Notes: generated by a model not told the origin, from the sequence alone. Positions 32,914 to 44,346 are shown, numbered from the stretch's first letter. The stretch: DNA of 64,000 nt from Shinisaurus crocodilurus (GCA_021292165.1 CM037880.1:23338051-23402050), one strand, 5' to 3'. Numbers and translations: made by a program.

Positions 32914-34008
32914 GCATGTGAAAGCCAAGCAGAAGGTTAAGCTCCAAGAAGGCAAATCAGGATCTGAGGGGCCAGAGATCATGATCCACAGTAGCGATCA
33001 TGAGAAAAGGGAGCAGGAACTAGGCAGAGTCTTCGTGATGTGGACAAGTTGCTCAGAGGTAAGGAGCTAGCTGGTCCAGAGCTCAGTCTACCGGGCTTAC
33101 GATCAGAACAAAGTCGTGCAGGATGAAAGGTGCCAGAACCTGCCTGCCCCATTTTGAGACCTTTCCAGAGTGATATGCCCTGGTGCCTTATGGGGGTTAT
33201 TTATCCAAAAGATCAACAAAATATGAAGGGAAGAAATGGAATAACTTCTAATCATGGTCCTCTTTTCCAAGTCACTGTGTGACAGAACACACCCACCATA
33301 CTGTTTCAGTATAATGGTGGTGTGGGAAGGTTCATGTGCAAAGACCTGCTGGATCTCTCTCCCTACTCTCCAAGTTTTTAAAGCAGGCCCCCATGTCCTT
33401 ACAAGCTACTCCTGAAACTTGAGGAACCTCCATAGTGGCCTTTGACAGAGGCCAAAAGCAAACAATCATTTCTTGGCAAAGTAACATTTTAATCAGTGCC
33501 AGGGAGAGGACAATTGCTCCACAACGCTGCACGCTCTGGCTTGTCTAGGCAGTGGCGACCTCCTTCATTGGCCTGTTGTTCCGCCACCTCTCCACTCTTC
33601 AGTCTACCCAGAGTGCTTCTGGCATGAGTTGCAGGATGCTGCTCACACACCTTGCCTGAGGGCCCTCCTTGCGCTTGAATAATTCCCAAGATCCAGCCAT
33701 CTGCATGAGCGTTACATAAACATACCTGCACAGATGGGCTGGTTCTGCTCCCTTTCACAGCATAAATATTTATGTTGGCATAAGGAGCTGAGGAGATGGG
33801 GCAAAATGAGAATGAAGAGAGAAAGATAGGAAAAGGGGGTGGGGGTGGGGAGAGAAATATGTGATAGTTCACCTGATCCTCCAACTGCTCTTGGTTTTTA
33901 AATAACTGATTGGGTGCTGGGGACAGCATGGAGTCACTGGAGTCTGGAAGCTCTCAGCACTGGTAATTGGTGGTAGAGATTGGGCTTCATTGATTTCAGT
34001 GGAATTTA
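32914..34008. other. No gene recognised
   Basis: About 1.1 kb. A 146-codon minus-strand frame at 33489-33929 spans a G-rich tract (33834-33852) and has low-complexity composition; it is not taken as a gene. Confidence 0.35.
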
Positions 34009-34146
34009 ACTGATCACAGCCCTGGTGTTCATGTTTAAGCAGAAAAAAAGTCCTACAACTCCCAGCATTCCCCAGCCAGCCATGCTTGCTGGGGCACACT
34101 GGGAGTTGTAGGACTTTTTTGTCTAAACATGCATAGGATTGCGCCT
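34009..34146. mobile_element. PIF/Harbinger-like MITE
   Basis: TCCTACAACTCCCAGCATTC arms in both orientations; right end CATGCATAGGATTGCGCCT followed by TTA. The left end has been altered, with TTA at 34006-34008. Confidence 0.7.
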
Positions 34147-34149
34147 TTA

Positions 34150-34444
34150 CAGACAAATGCCCTTTACTGGATTTTAACTTAAGTTTTGAAGAAAGTGGCA
34201 GAATAAAGGCTGCTTTATACTGGTGTTATGAATTGTATAGTCAGTGTCTTTGAATCTAAGATGAGTTAATTTATGGATGTTCATGTAAGGAAAGTTTCCT
34301 CTCTCTTCTTCCCCATCACATTCACCTGAAGCCACCTGCGACTACCGAAATAAGACTCTTCGGAGGGTTTGGCAGCCTCTGGGATAGCGAGTCTGGCTGC
34401 TGGGGAGAGGAAGGAATGGGAAATGTTCCTTCGGTGAACTTCCT
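34150..34444. other. No gene recognised
   Basis: Unassigned spacer between two MITEs. Confidence 0.35.
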
Positions 34445-34447
34445 TAA

Positions 34448-34573
34448 TGGTGCGATCCTAAGCATGTTTAGGCAGAAAAAAGTCCTATATAACTCCCAGC
34501 ATGAATGGCTGGGAAATGCTGAGAGTTGTAGGACTTTTTTTCCTCCTGTCTAAACCTGCATAGGATTGCAGCT
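34448..34573. mobile_element. PIF/Harbinger-like MITE, TSD TAA
   Basis: TGGTGCGATCCTAAGCATGT is mirrored by ACCTGCATAGGATTGCAGCT. TAA is present on both sides (34445-34447, 34574-34576). The arms hold AACTCCCAGCATGAATGG and the complementary GAGAGTTGTAGGACTTT. Confidence 0.85.
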
Positions 34574-34576
34574 TAA

Positions 34577-35773
34577 GTTGTCTTAAAACCTTATTTTGAG
34601 CAATTCTCCCTTTCCCCAGTGGCCCCCAGGCCCATGCTCCATCCTAATGGCGTTGGACTAAGTATAGATTTGTTTTCATCAAGTCTATACTGATGCTTTT
34701 ATTTGCAGTTCAGGATTGGGCTTCACAAGGTAAAATAAATAAATAACCATAATTCCTTACATTGTTTCTCCTCTCAGGGAAATGTGCACTTGTACTCTTA
34801 TTTCTCAAACTACCCTCACACTTCCTGAGATGAAGTTACCCATACTTAGAATTAATGATCTGTGTCCATTAAGGAACTTCAATGATCTTTCTAGGCCACA
34901 AAACTAACCCTGTGCAATGGGTGTGCAGGTCCTTTTTCTTTTGTTTTTAAGTTTATGGCCACACGGAGGCAGCTCTTTGCATTTCCTTTGTGTTTGCCCT
35001 CCACCTTTCTATTTAGTCACTTCAGATAGCATTTCTTTAAAAATCACCCATCATAAAATAGTAACCCTAAGCAATGTCAGCAGTAGGCTTAGATCAGCCT
35101 CTGCTAAGGCTATGTTTAATATTGCTGTGTTCACACCTCATTCCCTTCGGAGGAATGTCTGTATGCATAACCAGAGCCATTAGTTCCATCCAAGATTTTA
35201 GTTTTGAATGTGGACAGATGATCTGGCAGGGAAGATGTTTCTGAATCATTATTCACAACCTTTAGATAACATTGCATTTGCAAGAGAAATTGGATTTTCT
35301 CTCTCCCCACCCCCTCTTGCAAGCTCAACCTGACTACTAATTCATTTTTAGTGTGAGACAAGTTTACCTTTAAAATGGATGCTTTGGTTGCATGATGTTT
35401 TAAAGTCTATTCATGAATGTTTCCCCTTCCTACTTACGTGCTCATGTTTCAGGATGTTATTCATGGATTCTTATCCATTTTTCCCTTTCTGTTCCTGTTA
35501 GCAAGTGGAATAGCCTTTACACATGTAAGTCACAAAAGCAAGATTTGGTGCTCTGATAATTTACCATTCTCCCATACCTCTAGTCCATTACTTTCTGGGA
35601 GCTATGCTTTGATTTGTATGGTGTTTCTGTATCTTTTGTATTTTATCACATAGGCTGTTGACTGCATGTGTATTTTAAAAACACCTTTTAAGCAGTATGC
35701 ACATGCACAGAATATAAGATTTTGGTATATAATGGGGTGGGAAATGGCTGCTGTTTTGGAAGATTTAAACAAA
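34577..35773. other. No gene recognised
   Basis: 1.2 kb without recognisable repeats or splice-supported exons. Confidence 0.4.
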
Positions 35774-35776
35774 TTA

Positions 35777-35867
35777 ACAGTAGAATCCTATGCATGTCTA
35801 CTCAGAAGTAAGTCCCATTGTTTTAAATGGGGCTCACTCCCAGGTAAGTGAGCATAGGAGAGCAGCT
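35777..35867. mobile_element. TTA-flanked MITE (CTCAGAAGTAAGTCC family), copy A
   Basis: TTA (35774-35776), then AGAATCCTATGCATGTCTAC and TCAGAAGTAAGTCCCATTG, the mirrored CACTCCCAGGTAAGTGAGC, and TTA (35868-35870). PIF/Harbinger-like by its flank and ends. It abuts copy B and shares the central TTA. Confidence 0.75.
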
Positions 35868-35870
35868 TTA

Positions 35871-35958
35871 GGCTGCAATCCTGTACACACTTACCTGGGA
35901 GTAAAGCTCATTGAACTCAGTTGGACTTACTTCTGAGTAGGCATGTTTAGGATTGTAT
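35871..35958. mobile_element. TTA-flanked MITE (CTCAGAAGTAAGTCC family), copy B, opposite orientation
   Basis: GGCTGCAATCCTGTACACAC, CTTACCTGGGAGTAAAGC, then ACTTACTTCTGAGTAGGCAT and GGATTGTA. It is the same element as its left neighbour in reverse. The right flank lacks a clear TTA. Confidence 0.75.
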
Positions 35959-36500
35959 GTGCATGGCAACTTTATTGAGTCCTTTAAATCTAAGTCTTTG
36001 TTAAGTCCTTTAAATGTAAGTCTTTGCACTTGGGCCTTTTTCAAGAACAAATCAAGTGCTTTGTGCTATCAAGTTCTACACATGTTTATTCAGAAGTAAG
36101 ACCTACACATGCAGTTCAAGAAGGTGGCAGAATACTGAGGGATAGTGGACTGCATGACTTCAAAGTAGAGGTGGAGGATGCCATTTCTGAATGTTCCTCC
36201 ATATAAAATAAACACCCTGATACAAAAAGTGCACATATCAGTGTGTACATGGCTTTTGTGTACACACATTCATATCTGAGTTTTACATAAGGACTAGAAT
36301 CCTACTTGAACCAGAGTACAGATTACACATACAGCTGTACCTGGGTTGAATAAATACACATATAGTTGTGTGAGCTGATTAATGTATGTTCACTTTATGT
36401 AACCATGTTAACTGTAGCCCCCTGCAGGATACTTGAAGAGCAACCCATTTTGGTCCTGTGGTGCTGTCATATGAGTCTGATAATGTGCAAGGGTTTAGAT
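35959..36500. other. No gene recognised
   Basis: A half copy of the CTCAGAAGTAAGTCC family lies at about 36075-36105. The rest is unassigned. Confidence 0.4.
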
Positions 36501-36504
36501 CAGG

Positions 36505-36617
36505 GATGGGCAACTTGTGGCCCTCCAGATGCTTTGGCCTACAACTGGCCTCATTCCTCACCATTGGCTATGCTGACTAGGTCTGATAGGAGTTGTAGGC
36601 CGAAACATCTGGAGGGT
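36505..36617. mobile_element. hAT MITE (GGGCAACTTGTGGCCCTCCAG subfamily), right end lost
   Basis: CAGGGATGGGCAACTTGTGG on the left; the right arm runs AGTTGTAGGCCGAAACATCTGGAGGG and stops before the terminal GCCACAAG. Confidence 0.75.
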
Positions 36618-36734
36618 ATGGGAGCATAGCTGAAATGGAGAAAACAAGCCAGATTCAATCCTTGGATATCTCCCATTAAATGAATCTCCACTAGCAGAGC
36701 TGAGAAGAGTTTTAACTATTGCTCGAGCCCTTGG

Positions 36735-36812
36735 AGAACCATTCCCAGTCAAGAGTAGACAGTACTGGGCTAGATGGACCAGCAGTCTCTCTCAATGTGT
36801 CAACTTCATACA
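36735..36812 (+). mobile_element. tRNA-Ala-headed SINE, body fragment
   Basis: CCAGTCAAGAGTAGACAGTA and CTGGGCTAGATGGACCAGC correspond to the body of the SINE at 24.5 and 49.8 kb. No head or tail remains. Confidence 0.6.
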
Positions 36813-38438
36813 TTTTCTGAGATGTGCTGGTGCGTGCACAGAATAGTGTCAGGGAAGGGTGCTGGAGATAGACATATGTGTGGTCAAGAGGTGGAGTATT
36901 CAGAGATGGTAACATTTTGGCATCATAACAACCAAGCCCTATTTCTGAAGTGTCTGTATTCTAGAATTGTCAGAAAAAGCCAGCTCGTTATATGTGGCCT
37001 AAAATCTAAAATCAGGCTCGTCTGGTGTTTTTCTTTTGTTTTCTGTTGTTGTTGTTGTTTGTTTTTTTAAAAATGTTTTCATATAGCTTTTCCTTTTGTG
37101 GGGGGGGGGAAAGCAATTATAGATGGAAAAAGATGAGTTCAGCTAGTGTATTCATTCCCCGTTGTCTGCACAGTATTGCTCCCCATAGTATGGTATTGTC
37201 TTCTAAGCTTTTGTCTAGCCTAGCTCTAAATAATAACACATCAGTACAGATGATGATTTGCTGTCCTCGGTGCCTTAAAACTGAAAAGCGCACTGGTTCC
37301 TATATCAGGATGTTTACTGGAAAGGAGAGATGGAATAGATATGATTGTATTTCTGGCTTTTTATCCTTTTATGGTACAAAGGAGAAGAAGACAAAGGAAG
37401 CATTTGAGGTGGGGTAGGGCGAAGAAAGAGAAATATCTGTTTAGCCAAAGAATATACAGCCACAGAGACATGCCTAAATGTTCTGAATTGCATCCATTTG
37501 TCTGGTATTGTCCAAGCTACATATGCTCCAATGATGCTAGCATACTTAAATCCCCAGATCCATTCATTGCAGCTTGGGATAATGGGTGATTTCCATTTTC
37601 TATAGTTATTTGGGTTTTCTCCCACATGCACGCACACACCAGAATAAATACTCCCCCCCCCCCGTGCAGCTGGTTGTGGAAGCTCCCAGTGTGTAGAAAC
37701 TAAGGTGTGTGATCCAGGGGAGGCAACAGCGGCTCTTATTCCTAAATCTGGTGGCTGCAGAAATGCCAAGTGCTTGTGAGGTCTGGATAGGTTTCAGCAG
37801 AGCAAGTGCTGAGAACAAAGACATCCCCCCCCCCCCAGCTTTGGGTGTGTTTGGAAGCATGTGAAAAATCACTGAGTGTTTGTTTCATGCGCTGAAGACT
37901 ACATAAACTGCCTAAGCCAGCCCTGAAGTATGTTCCACAATATTAAAGACACCCCTAATCTGCCAAATAAATCATAAAGCACATCTGCCATTTCTCAGTG
38001 GGAAAGCCATCTTTGGGGTGTCTCTGTTATATTCATTCACTGCCGAACAAAACAGTCCCATATAGCCACATCCTAAGCAAGTCTGGGCAGAATCTCCTGA
38101 CCTCATCTCCCCAAAGTCTCTCGGTCAATCCCCTGCAAGCAATTAAATCTCTCCGTCCCCAACAGAAAACCAAATGTGTAGAGGGGGGAGAGATATCACA
38201 TAAGCAGGCTTTCAACCATTTACTCATATTTGGGAAGAGGGAAAACATGATATGTAATTCTAAGGAATGGCTATTTCTTCTTGTATAGTGCTTAATACAC
38301 ATGACAAGGATTTTTCTTTTGTTTTGGGTTTTTGTGTGTGTGCAAGTTTTTGTTTTAAGTCTGAAATTCTGTAATTATTTGAAACATCAAGAGCAGGGGA
38401 GGCAAAACACTAAACACAGCTATGTAATTAGAAATATG
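36813..38438. other. No gene recognised
   Basis: 1.6 kb of unassigned DNA with (GTT)n at 37043-37060 and C-runs at 37651-37663 and 37826-37838. Frames of up to 151 codons on both strands at 37025-37769 overlap each other and match nothing I know. Confidence 0.4.
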
Positions 38439-38440
38439 TA

Positions 38441-38672
38441 CAGGCAGCCACTGGGTTACGGACGTCCCGACTTACGGACAACCCATACTTAAGAACGGAC
38501 TGCCATATATGTAAAAATCTGAGTTAAATACAATGGTTCACACTATACTTTGTGACACTTTGTAACACTTTGAAAACATTGCGCGGGCGCGGCTTCTGTT
38601 CTGACTTACGTACGCATTTGACTTAAAGACAGACTTACGAACGGATCTCGTTTGTAACCCGGGAACTACCTG
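38441..38672. mobile_element. TA-flanked pogo-like MITE, 232 bp
   Basis: CAGGCAGCCACTGGGTTACG is mirrored by CGTTTGTAACCCGGGAACTACCTG (read in part), with TA on both sides (38439-38440, 38673-38674). Inner ACTTACGGAC/ACTTACGAACGGATC words are typical of the Tigger-like group. Distinct subfamily from the 2.1- and 12.1-kb copies. Confidence 0.82.
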
Positions 38673-38674
38673 TA

Positions 38675-39527
38675 ATTTGTTCCAAAGAATTGGGACTCAC
38701 ACAGTTGCTGCTCGGGTTAACAAGTGTAGCAGGGGGATCTATTGAACAAGGTGCATCTATGAGTTTAGAGAGTGAAAGGCCTACAACTCCAGCACGCCCC
38801 AGCCAGCATGTGTGGGGAGAAGATTACCTTCCGTGTGTCTCTGGCCCCTCCTGATGCTATATGTTGCAAGTACATATCACAGTAGGAGGTGGGAACAATA
38901 GGGTGATCCGACATCTCATGATCGGCCCCATTGCACAGCCCCGTGCCACTCGCTAGAGTGTCAGCAGTGACTCGCTCGAGTGGGCCGATCTTAGCAATCT
39001 TTTTTAAAACGAATTGCCAATTGTGTAAACGGGGTCTGCGCAATAGCACCAACCCCTATGTGTTTGCATAAAACAGCCGTTTATGCAATTGCACTAGACT
39101 TTCAGTGCTAGCAAAACATGCAAAACACCCATTTCGCAATGCTAAAGAACGCAATTGGCACTTACTATTTGTGTCTCTGCAATTCGCAAATTCCAGTGTT
39201 TAAAAAAGATTGCAGCAATAGCCCACTAGGAGAGAGTCTGCAGAGGAGAAATCACTATAGCCCTTCAGGGGTGAAGCGGAGGAAGTCCGACTCCAGATGG
39301 ACTCCCAAGTCGGCCATCCTTTGGGCTAGGCCCCTTCCGGGAAGAATCCAGTTCCTCTGCAAAGTTCACTTCATCCATGTGCTTTGGTTTCTCCTGATCA
39401 AAGACAGGTGCTCGATTAATGAAGTAGGAGTGCAACTAGGCCAGGCCAGATCAGCCTGGTTCCGTCCACCTCAAGTTCTAAGACGGCACGTTGTCCAACG
39501 CATTCCGCCTCCTATTGTTTCCCCATT
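38675..39527. other. No gene recognised; half MITE near 38.77 kb
   Basis: GAGAGTGAAAGGCCTACAAC and CTCCAGCACGCCCCAGCCAG (38768-38810) is one arm of the PIF/Harbinger-like family seen at 55.0 kb. A 137-codon frame at 39118-39531 lacks a recognisable domain. Confidence 0.4.
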
Positions 39528-39889
39528 CTAAAAGGCTGAAATGCCTGTGCTAAGGCAGAGTTACTGGCAGTCAGAGCTTGAAGCTACTATCTGCTGATAT
39601 TTTGTATTTTTGGCTCCGCCCCCTCTGCCTTTGGCCCCACCCACCACTGGAATGGAGTCCCCTAAAAGCTTCTCTGAAATTGAATTTAGACCTCAGGCTG
39701 AAAGAAGCTCCCCATCCCTGGCTTGGTTACTGAAAGTAAGAGCTTTAAGCTAAAAGATGCTGGTATTTTTTGTTCTTTGGCAGTGGCACCACCCTTTACC
39801 TTTGATCCCCGCCCATCACTGGAATGTGGCCCCCGAGAGCTTCTCCAAAATTGAATTTGGCCTTTGGGCTGGAAAAGTTGCAACACCAC
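39528..39889 (-). mobile_element. Two tandem fragments of the CAGGGATGTCAAAC hAT family
   Basis: Unit 1 (39528-39720) ends CCCCATCCCTG. Unit 2 (39721-39889) repeats the order TTACTG, GATATTTTGT/GGTATTTTTTGT, CACCACTGGAATG, AGCTTCTC and AAATTGAATTT. Both are the reverse of the left part of the element at 2.79 kb. Confidence 0.65.
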
Positions 39890-40480
39890 TGCTGCCTATG
39901 AGATGTCTTGGCGGGTCTTTGCAGAATGTCTCATAATACCCTTCATGTTGGAACGCTATGCTGCACTTTAACAGCACAGATTTTTATTTTTATTTTCTGG
40001 CACTATATTATCCTGATAATATTTCTTATACTTTAACTTTGGCTGCAAAAATCTGGTTACTTAATTTCATATTCCTCCTGCCAGTGGTTCCATCTCACAA
40101 TAATGCCAACACGTTATTCAAGCTGTCATGCACTCGGTGCTATGTGCTTTCAAACATTTGGAAGGTCCCAATTCTGTTTCCATAGTGCCTTGTGTAAATC
40201 AGAAATGATGGAGGCTTCATATGCTTTATTAATTTAAACATTCCAATTCTGCAACAGATAGGTGAGGCATCCGTACAATGCACAATGCATCTAAAGCTTG
40301 CTGTTATTTATATATCTTAGAAAGATGCAAAAGATTCCAGCAGGCCTATGTTGGTAGCATTTTCCCATTCTCTCAATCTAGGTTTCTGCCAATTTTCTAT
40401 ATGCAAGTCTAAAGAATACATCAAAATGTCATGGCTAATGTAAATTAAGTCTGCACAATCCACGCAACACAAATCAGGAA
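39890..40480. other. No gene recognised
   Basis: Unassigned AT-rich DNA. Confidence 0.35.
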
Positions 40481-40679
40481 GAATATTTCTAAATTGCTAC
40501 AATCCTGTTTGCACTGGGATATTGTTACAAAAGATGGGGTCTCTGTGCTTTATTTTGATGGGAAAATTTCATGGAAATGTGCAACACAAATTGGAATTAA
40601 CCAGATGACTGCATGGTTTAATGTTATGTGTAGCAAGTTCATCTGGTTTCATGGTTTGTGCAATTTTTCAGTAACAGAC
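40481..40679 (+). repeat. Dispersed repeat of unknown class, copy A
   Basis: GAATATTTCTAAATTGCTAC, TCCTGTTTGCACTGGGATA and CTGTGCTTTATTTTGATGGG recur in the same order at 42.36 kb. A 62-codon frame crosses it, but the frame is broken in the second copy. Confidence 0.6.
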
Positions 40680-41335
40680 TAATCCTCTAAACTGCTGTGC
40701 AAAAAAGTAAAATAAATAAATAAATAGTGTGGGATGTAATAAGATTGGATGAAACCTTGTTGGATGCAAGAGTACCAACACAATGATTAGGAGCACCAAC
40801 ACAATGAACAAAATGATCAAAGTTGTGATTTTTCTGTTTACGGAAGGGAGTGAATGATCTCCTATGTTACACTGCTCAAATGACTAGCCTGCTCATATGC
40901 TGAAGTGGCAGCTGTTTTGTATTATCAGAATCAAGGGACTGGTCAGAAGAACCTCAGGTACATGACACAGAAAATAATACGGTGATGCTTGCTTCAAATG
41001 GTCTCTTTGTGATGTGACTCCAGGGCTGCCCTTGCATGAGGTGGGGTGAAATGAATTCCTCGCCTCGGGCAGCAGATCTTGAAGGGCAGTGGTTTGTGTC
41101 CCCACCACCACTGGGAGGGGGGCACCTGCTTCCCTCTACTGTTGCCACTAGACCCAGCTCTGAGGACTCCTAAGAATGAACATATATGGGTAGGTGGGTG
41201 CTCAGGAGAGCCCCACTGGCTGCTCTCCTACCACAGCAGGAAAGTAGCTTTCTGGATCACCTGCTCCTGTGGCAGGTGGCTACTCCAGAGAGCTGTCTGC
41301 CTGATGTCTCACTCTGAGGACTCAACTGACTTGTT
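40680..41335. other. No gene recognised
   Basis: CTCGGGCAGCAGATC and CCACCACTGGGAGGGGGGCA (41060-41120) resemble a decayed hAT end. Not assignable further. Confidence 0.35.
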
Positions 41336-41538
41336 TTGCGCAACACGATAAGCCACGGTGGGTTGTGAGCCATGTTTTTTTCAGATTGGCTTGTCGTGTT
41401 GCCTTGTCGTGTTGTCATGATTGGCATGGTTTCTTAACCATGCACAAGCCACTCTGGCCAGGTTCGGACAACACAACACTAAGCCACTCTGAAACAAACA
41501 TGGTTCACAACCCACCATGGCTTATCCTGTTGTGTGAA
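41336..41538. mobile_element. Inverted-repeat element (TAAGCCATGGTGGGTTGTGA family)
   Basis: GCAACACGATAAGCCACGGT and GGGTTGTGAGCCATGTTTTT are mirrored by AACATGGTTCACAACCCACC and ATGGCTTATCCTGTTGTGTG. Related to the 18.49- and 46.37-kb repeats; superfamily unknown. Confidence 0.65.
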
Positions 41539-41839
41539 CCCAATCTTAGAGGGAGACATTGGGCGGGCGGGCTCTTTGGGGAACCCACCAGTCACTTTCC
41601 TGCTGCTGCAAATGCCACAGTAGGAAAGTAGTCATCCCAGCCCTTCAGAGAGCCCACCAGGCCCAAATGCCTCTCTCTGAGGGGTCATTCCTCAGAGTGA
41701 GGCATTGTGGGTGATGTGGACCTGGAGACCACCTGTGCCAAGGCATTCTTCAGGACCACCTCACATACGATGCCTTGCTCTGAAGAAGGCCCCTTCAGAA
41801 TGAGGCATTGAGGAGTGGGGAATATGGATGGCAGAGAGA

Positions 41840-41893
41840 GGAGGAGGAGGAGGAGGAGGAGGAGGAGGAGGAGGAGGAGGAGGAGGAGGAGGG
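41840..41893. repeat. (GGA)n microsatellite
   Basis: About 18 GGA triplets without interruption. The minus-strand frame gives a poly-leucine run that is an artefact. Confidence 0.97.
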
Positions 41894-42144
41894 GAAAAGG
41901 CACATCTTCCTGGCTCAGGTGGCATGATATCTCACCCTGGCCCTGTGTGGCTCTGTTTCCCTGTGTGGCTCCCACATCACACTCATAATATCTGATGTTC
42001 CATATCAAGTGAACTTGCCTGGAGGGCATGGTTACTTCCATTGCCACTGGCATGCAAGTGTGGCATGCTGCAAAGATAATGGGTACATGGACACCAGGAT
42101 ACTTGGAGGACTGCCAGTCCTCCAAGCACGTGTGCCTACCCATA

Positions 42145-42725
42145 TATTAAGGTCTTCTTTTAAGGGTGTCCTGCAGGTGCCCCTGCCATCTGAGGTGAGG
42201 CGGATGGCTACCAGGGAGAGGGCCTTCTCTGGGGTGGTGGAATGCTCTCCCTACGTGGTTTGTATTTGCCTGTTTTCTATATGCAATCCCCCCACCCCAC
42301 CCCCAAAAAACACACATGCATCAAAATGACAAAGTCGGTACGAGCCAGGCAATGGGCAAGAATATTTCTAAATTGATACAATCCTGTTTGCACTTGGATA
42401 GTGTTACATAAATGGCATCGCTGTGCTTTATTTTGATAGGAAAGAATCTCATAGAAATATGCAACACAAACAGGAATTAACCAAAGAGGTCTTTTTGGCA
42501 CCAACTATGTTATCTTTTCAGTAGCAGGCAAAGACCTTTTTTTATTTTCCCAGACCTTTTAGACTTAAACTTACCCCCTGCTGATTTTTCTCCTCTTCAG
42601 ATCTTGCTGCCTTTTTAGTCTTTGTCTTTTATGTTTATTAGTTTTACCAGTATTTTAATTGTTTTTCCTTTTGTGTGAATCGCCCCAGGAACGTCTACTG
42701 AAGGGTGGTATAGAAATGTGTTTTT
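42145..42725 (+). mobile_element. L2-like LINE 3' part, interrupted
   Basis: GGATGGCTACCAGGGAGAGG and GCCTTCTCTGGGGTGGTGGA match the L2 end region, and GAAGGGTGGTATAGAAATGTG resembles the 3' terminus. A different dispersed repeat (42360-42530) splits it. Confidence 0.6.
42360..42530 (+). repeat. Dispersed repeat of unknown class, copy B
   Basis: Same order of words as copy A at 40.48 kb, with substitutions and small deletions. Confidence 0.6.
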
Positions 42726-43085
42726 TTTATTTAAAAAAAAACCCACACCAAGATGATAAATTATATATGGAGGTAGGCTGTGAGAATGCAAGGGGGTTGG
42801 GGACCCAGCCTGGATGAGTTATTTTCATACCATCCTAAAAACACTTTCACCACTATGGAGTCATCTAAGTAAGTGGAACCTTACATAACCTATGAGAATG
42901 GGATTTCTACTGATAAACAGCCTAGTAAGACAGTTTTGCCCCATGTACATCACTGATAGGTTGCTGCTATTGCTACATGAGTATAAGCTACTCCATAGTA
43001 CAGCACTGCAGTGTTCCATATCTTTAGAAAGAGTTGTTAAATTGGTACAAGAAGTTATGGATAAATCCATCTATTTCTGGTCTGT
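42726..43085. other. No gene recognised
   Basis: Unassigned. Confidence 0.35.
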
Positions 43086-43435
43086 GTGAGTTTCGCATGT
43101 ATTCAGTCCAAAAGGCATTCCATCCGATTTCCACATCAGTCCACACTTTTTTTTTTAATGCATGAAAATTTGCATTTATTTTTGTATCAATTTCCCCTAA
43201 GGTATGCATTTTATATGGCTTTTTTGTATGCGATTTCGCCCTAGTATATACATTTTTGTATGCAAATTTCCCTAATACACACATTTTTGTATGCAAGAAC
43301 TGCATCACAAAATTCAGAGAAGTCCACAATCGGAAGGATAACAGTATTCTGCTCCACATATTAGTCCAGGAAGTGTGGATTAGGTCAGTTTGCTTAAAAA
43401 TGCAGATGAAATGCATTTCTTCTCCTTCCCAAACT
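43086..43435. repeat. TGTATGCAAATTTCCC-type minisatellite-bearing repeat
   Basis: Between about 43190 and 43310 degenerate units of roughly 30-35 bp repeat the words TTTTTGTATGC, ATTTCNCC and CTAATA. The layout resembles 51.1-51.27 kb, where TTTTTGAAATGTAC repeats, so the two may be relatives. Confidence 0.55.
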
Positions 43436-43482
43436 ACAAGGTTTTATCTTGTTTTATTTTGGTGCCACATTGTGAACCATAG

Positions 43483-43598
43483 TGTTTGGAACCCCACGTT
43501 AGTCTTGGAGATGAGGATCAGGCCAGTTCATATTGGAATTCACAGAGATCAAATTCCTGAAGCATCACCGTATGTAACATCCCTGAGATATCCAAAGA
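43483..43598 (+). repeat. 116-bp local duplication, copy 1
   Basis: It matches 43938-44053 at 112 of 116 positions by direct reading, in direct orientation, 455 bp apart. Confidence 0.93.
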
Positions 43599-43937
43599 TT
43601 CAGATCTGTGTGTATAGCAAGTGCAGTTTTTGCAAGGCTTTCCATGATTCAAGTGGAGCATCTAACTCTCCATTGCAAATTTGATATTAATCCAAAGGCT
43701 GGAATCCTAACAATTTCTTGTAGATGACTACAATAGTTATGGAGACTGAAGACCAACTACATGTTATATATGAATGTGCGTAATCAAACCCTGAAGGTCC
43801 ATTTTTTCCCCTGCTTCTAGGAAAGGCTGCTCCAAGAGGTCAATTTGAAGGGGAGTAGCAGCAAAGGGGAGGTGTTTAAGCCTTTCCCTTCTCTGCTCCA
43901 TCCCACCTCCCCAAGCAGCTTTGCCCTTCTAAACTCA
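43599..43937. other. No gene recognised
   Basis: Spacer between the two duplicate copies; unassigned. Confidence 0.4.
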
Positions 43938-44053
43938 TGTTTGGAACCCCACATTCGTCTTGGAGATGAGGATCAGGCCAGTTCATATTGGAATTCACAG
44001 AGATCAAATGCCTGAAGCATCACTGTATGTAACATCCCTGAGATATCCAAAGA
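43938..44053 (+). repeat. 116-bp local duplication, copy 2
   Basis: Partner of 43483-43598. The matched block is bounded on both sides by unrelated sequence. Confidence 0.93.
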
Positions 44054-44346
44054 CAGTTCAAGAGAACCCAGTAACACTGCAGTGAGTCAATGCCAGTCCA
44101 ACAAATAGGAGGGTGATCAATGAAAGGGTGGTTAATTTTGTTTTTGCTAAGACGAAGACCCATCTCTCTCACTTGCAGCAATCCATTGAAAATCCTCATA
44201 AGACATCCATTCCAAATGGCAACACTGAAATGAAAGGATAGTTATTGGAGTAATGAGAAATCTGGTCCATCTTACATTTGAGATACTTGTTTGCATAAAT
44301 ACAGATGATAATTTGTTCATGCATTTTACCAGACTAACCTAATATG

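Noticed and set aside
35868..35958. Single longer palindromic element at 35777-35958
   Set aside because: The two halves are each complete copies with their own ends around a shared TTA, so two elements explain the data better.
37025..37769. Frames of 130 and 151 codons
   Set aside because: They overlap on opposite strands, have no recognisable motif, and are not bounded by strong splice sites.
41685..42143. 152-codon minus-strand frame with a poly-leucine run
   Set aside because: It is the (GGA)n array read on the opposite strand, with no support on either side.
43190..43310. Regularly spaced units as a CRISPR array
   Set aside because: Units are degenerate and contiguous without unique spacers, and the genome is vertebrate.
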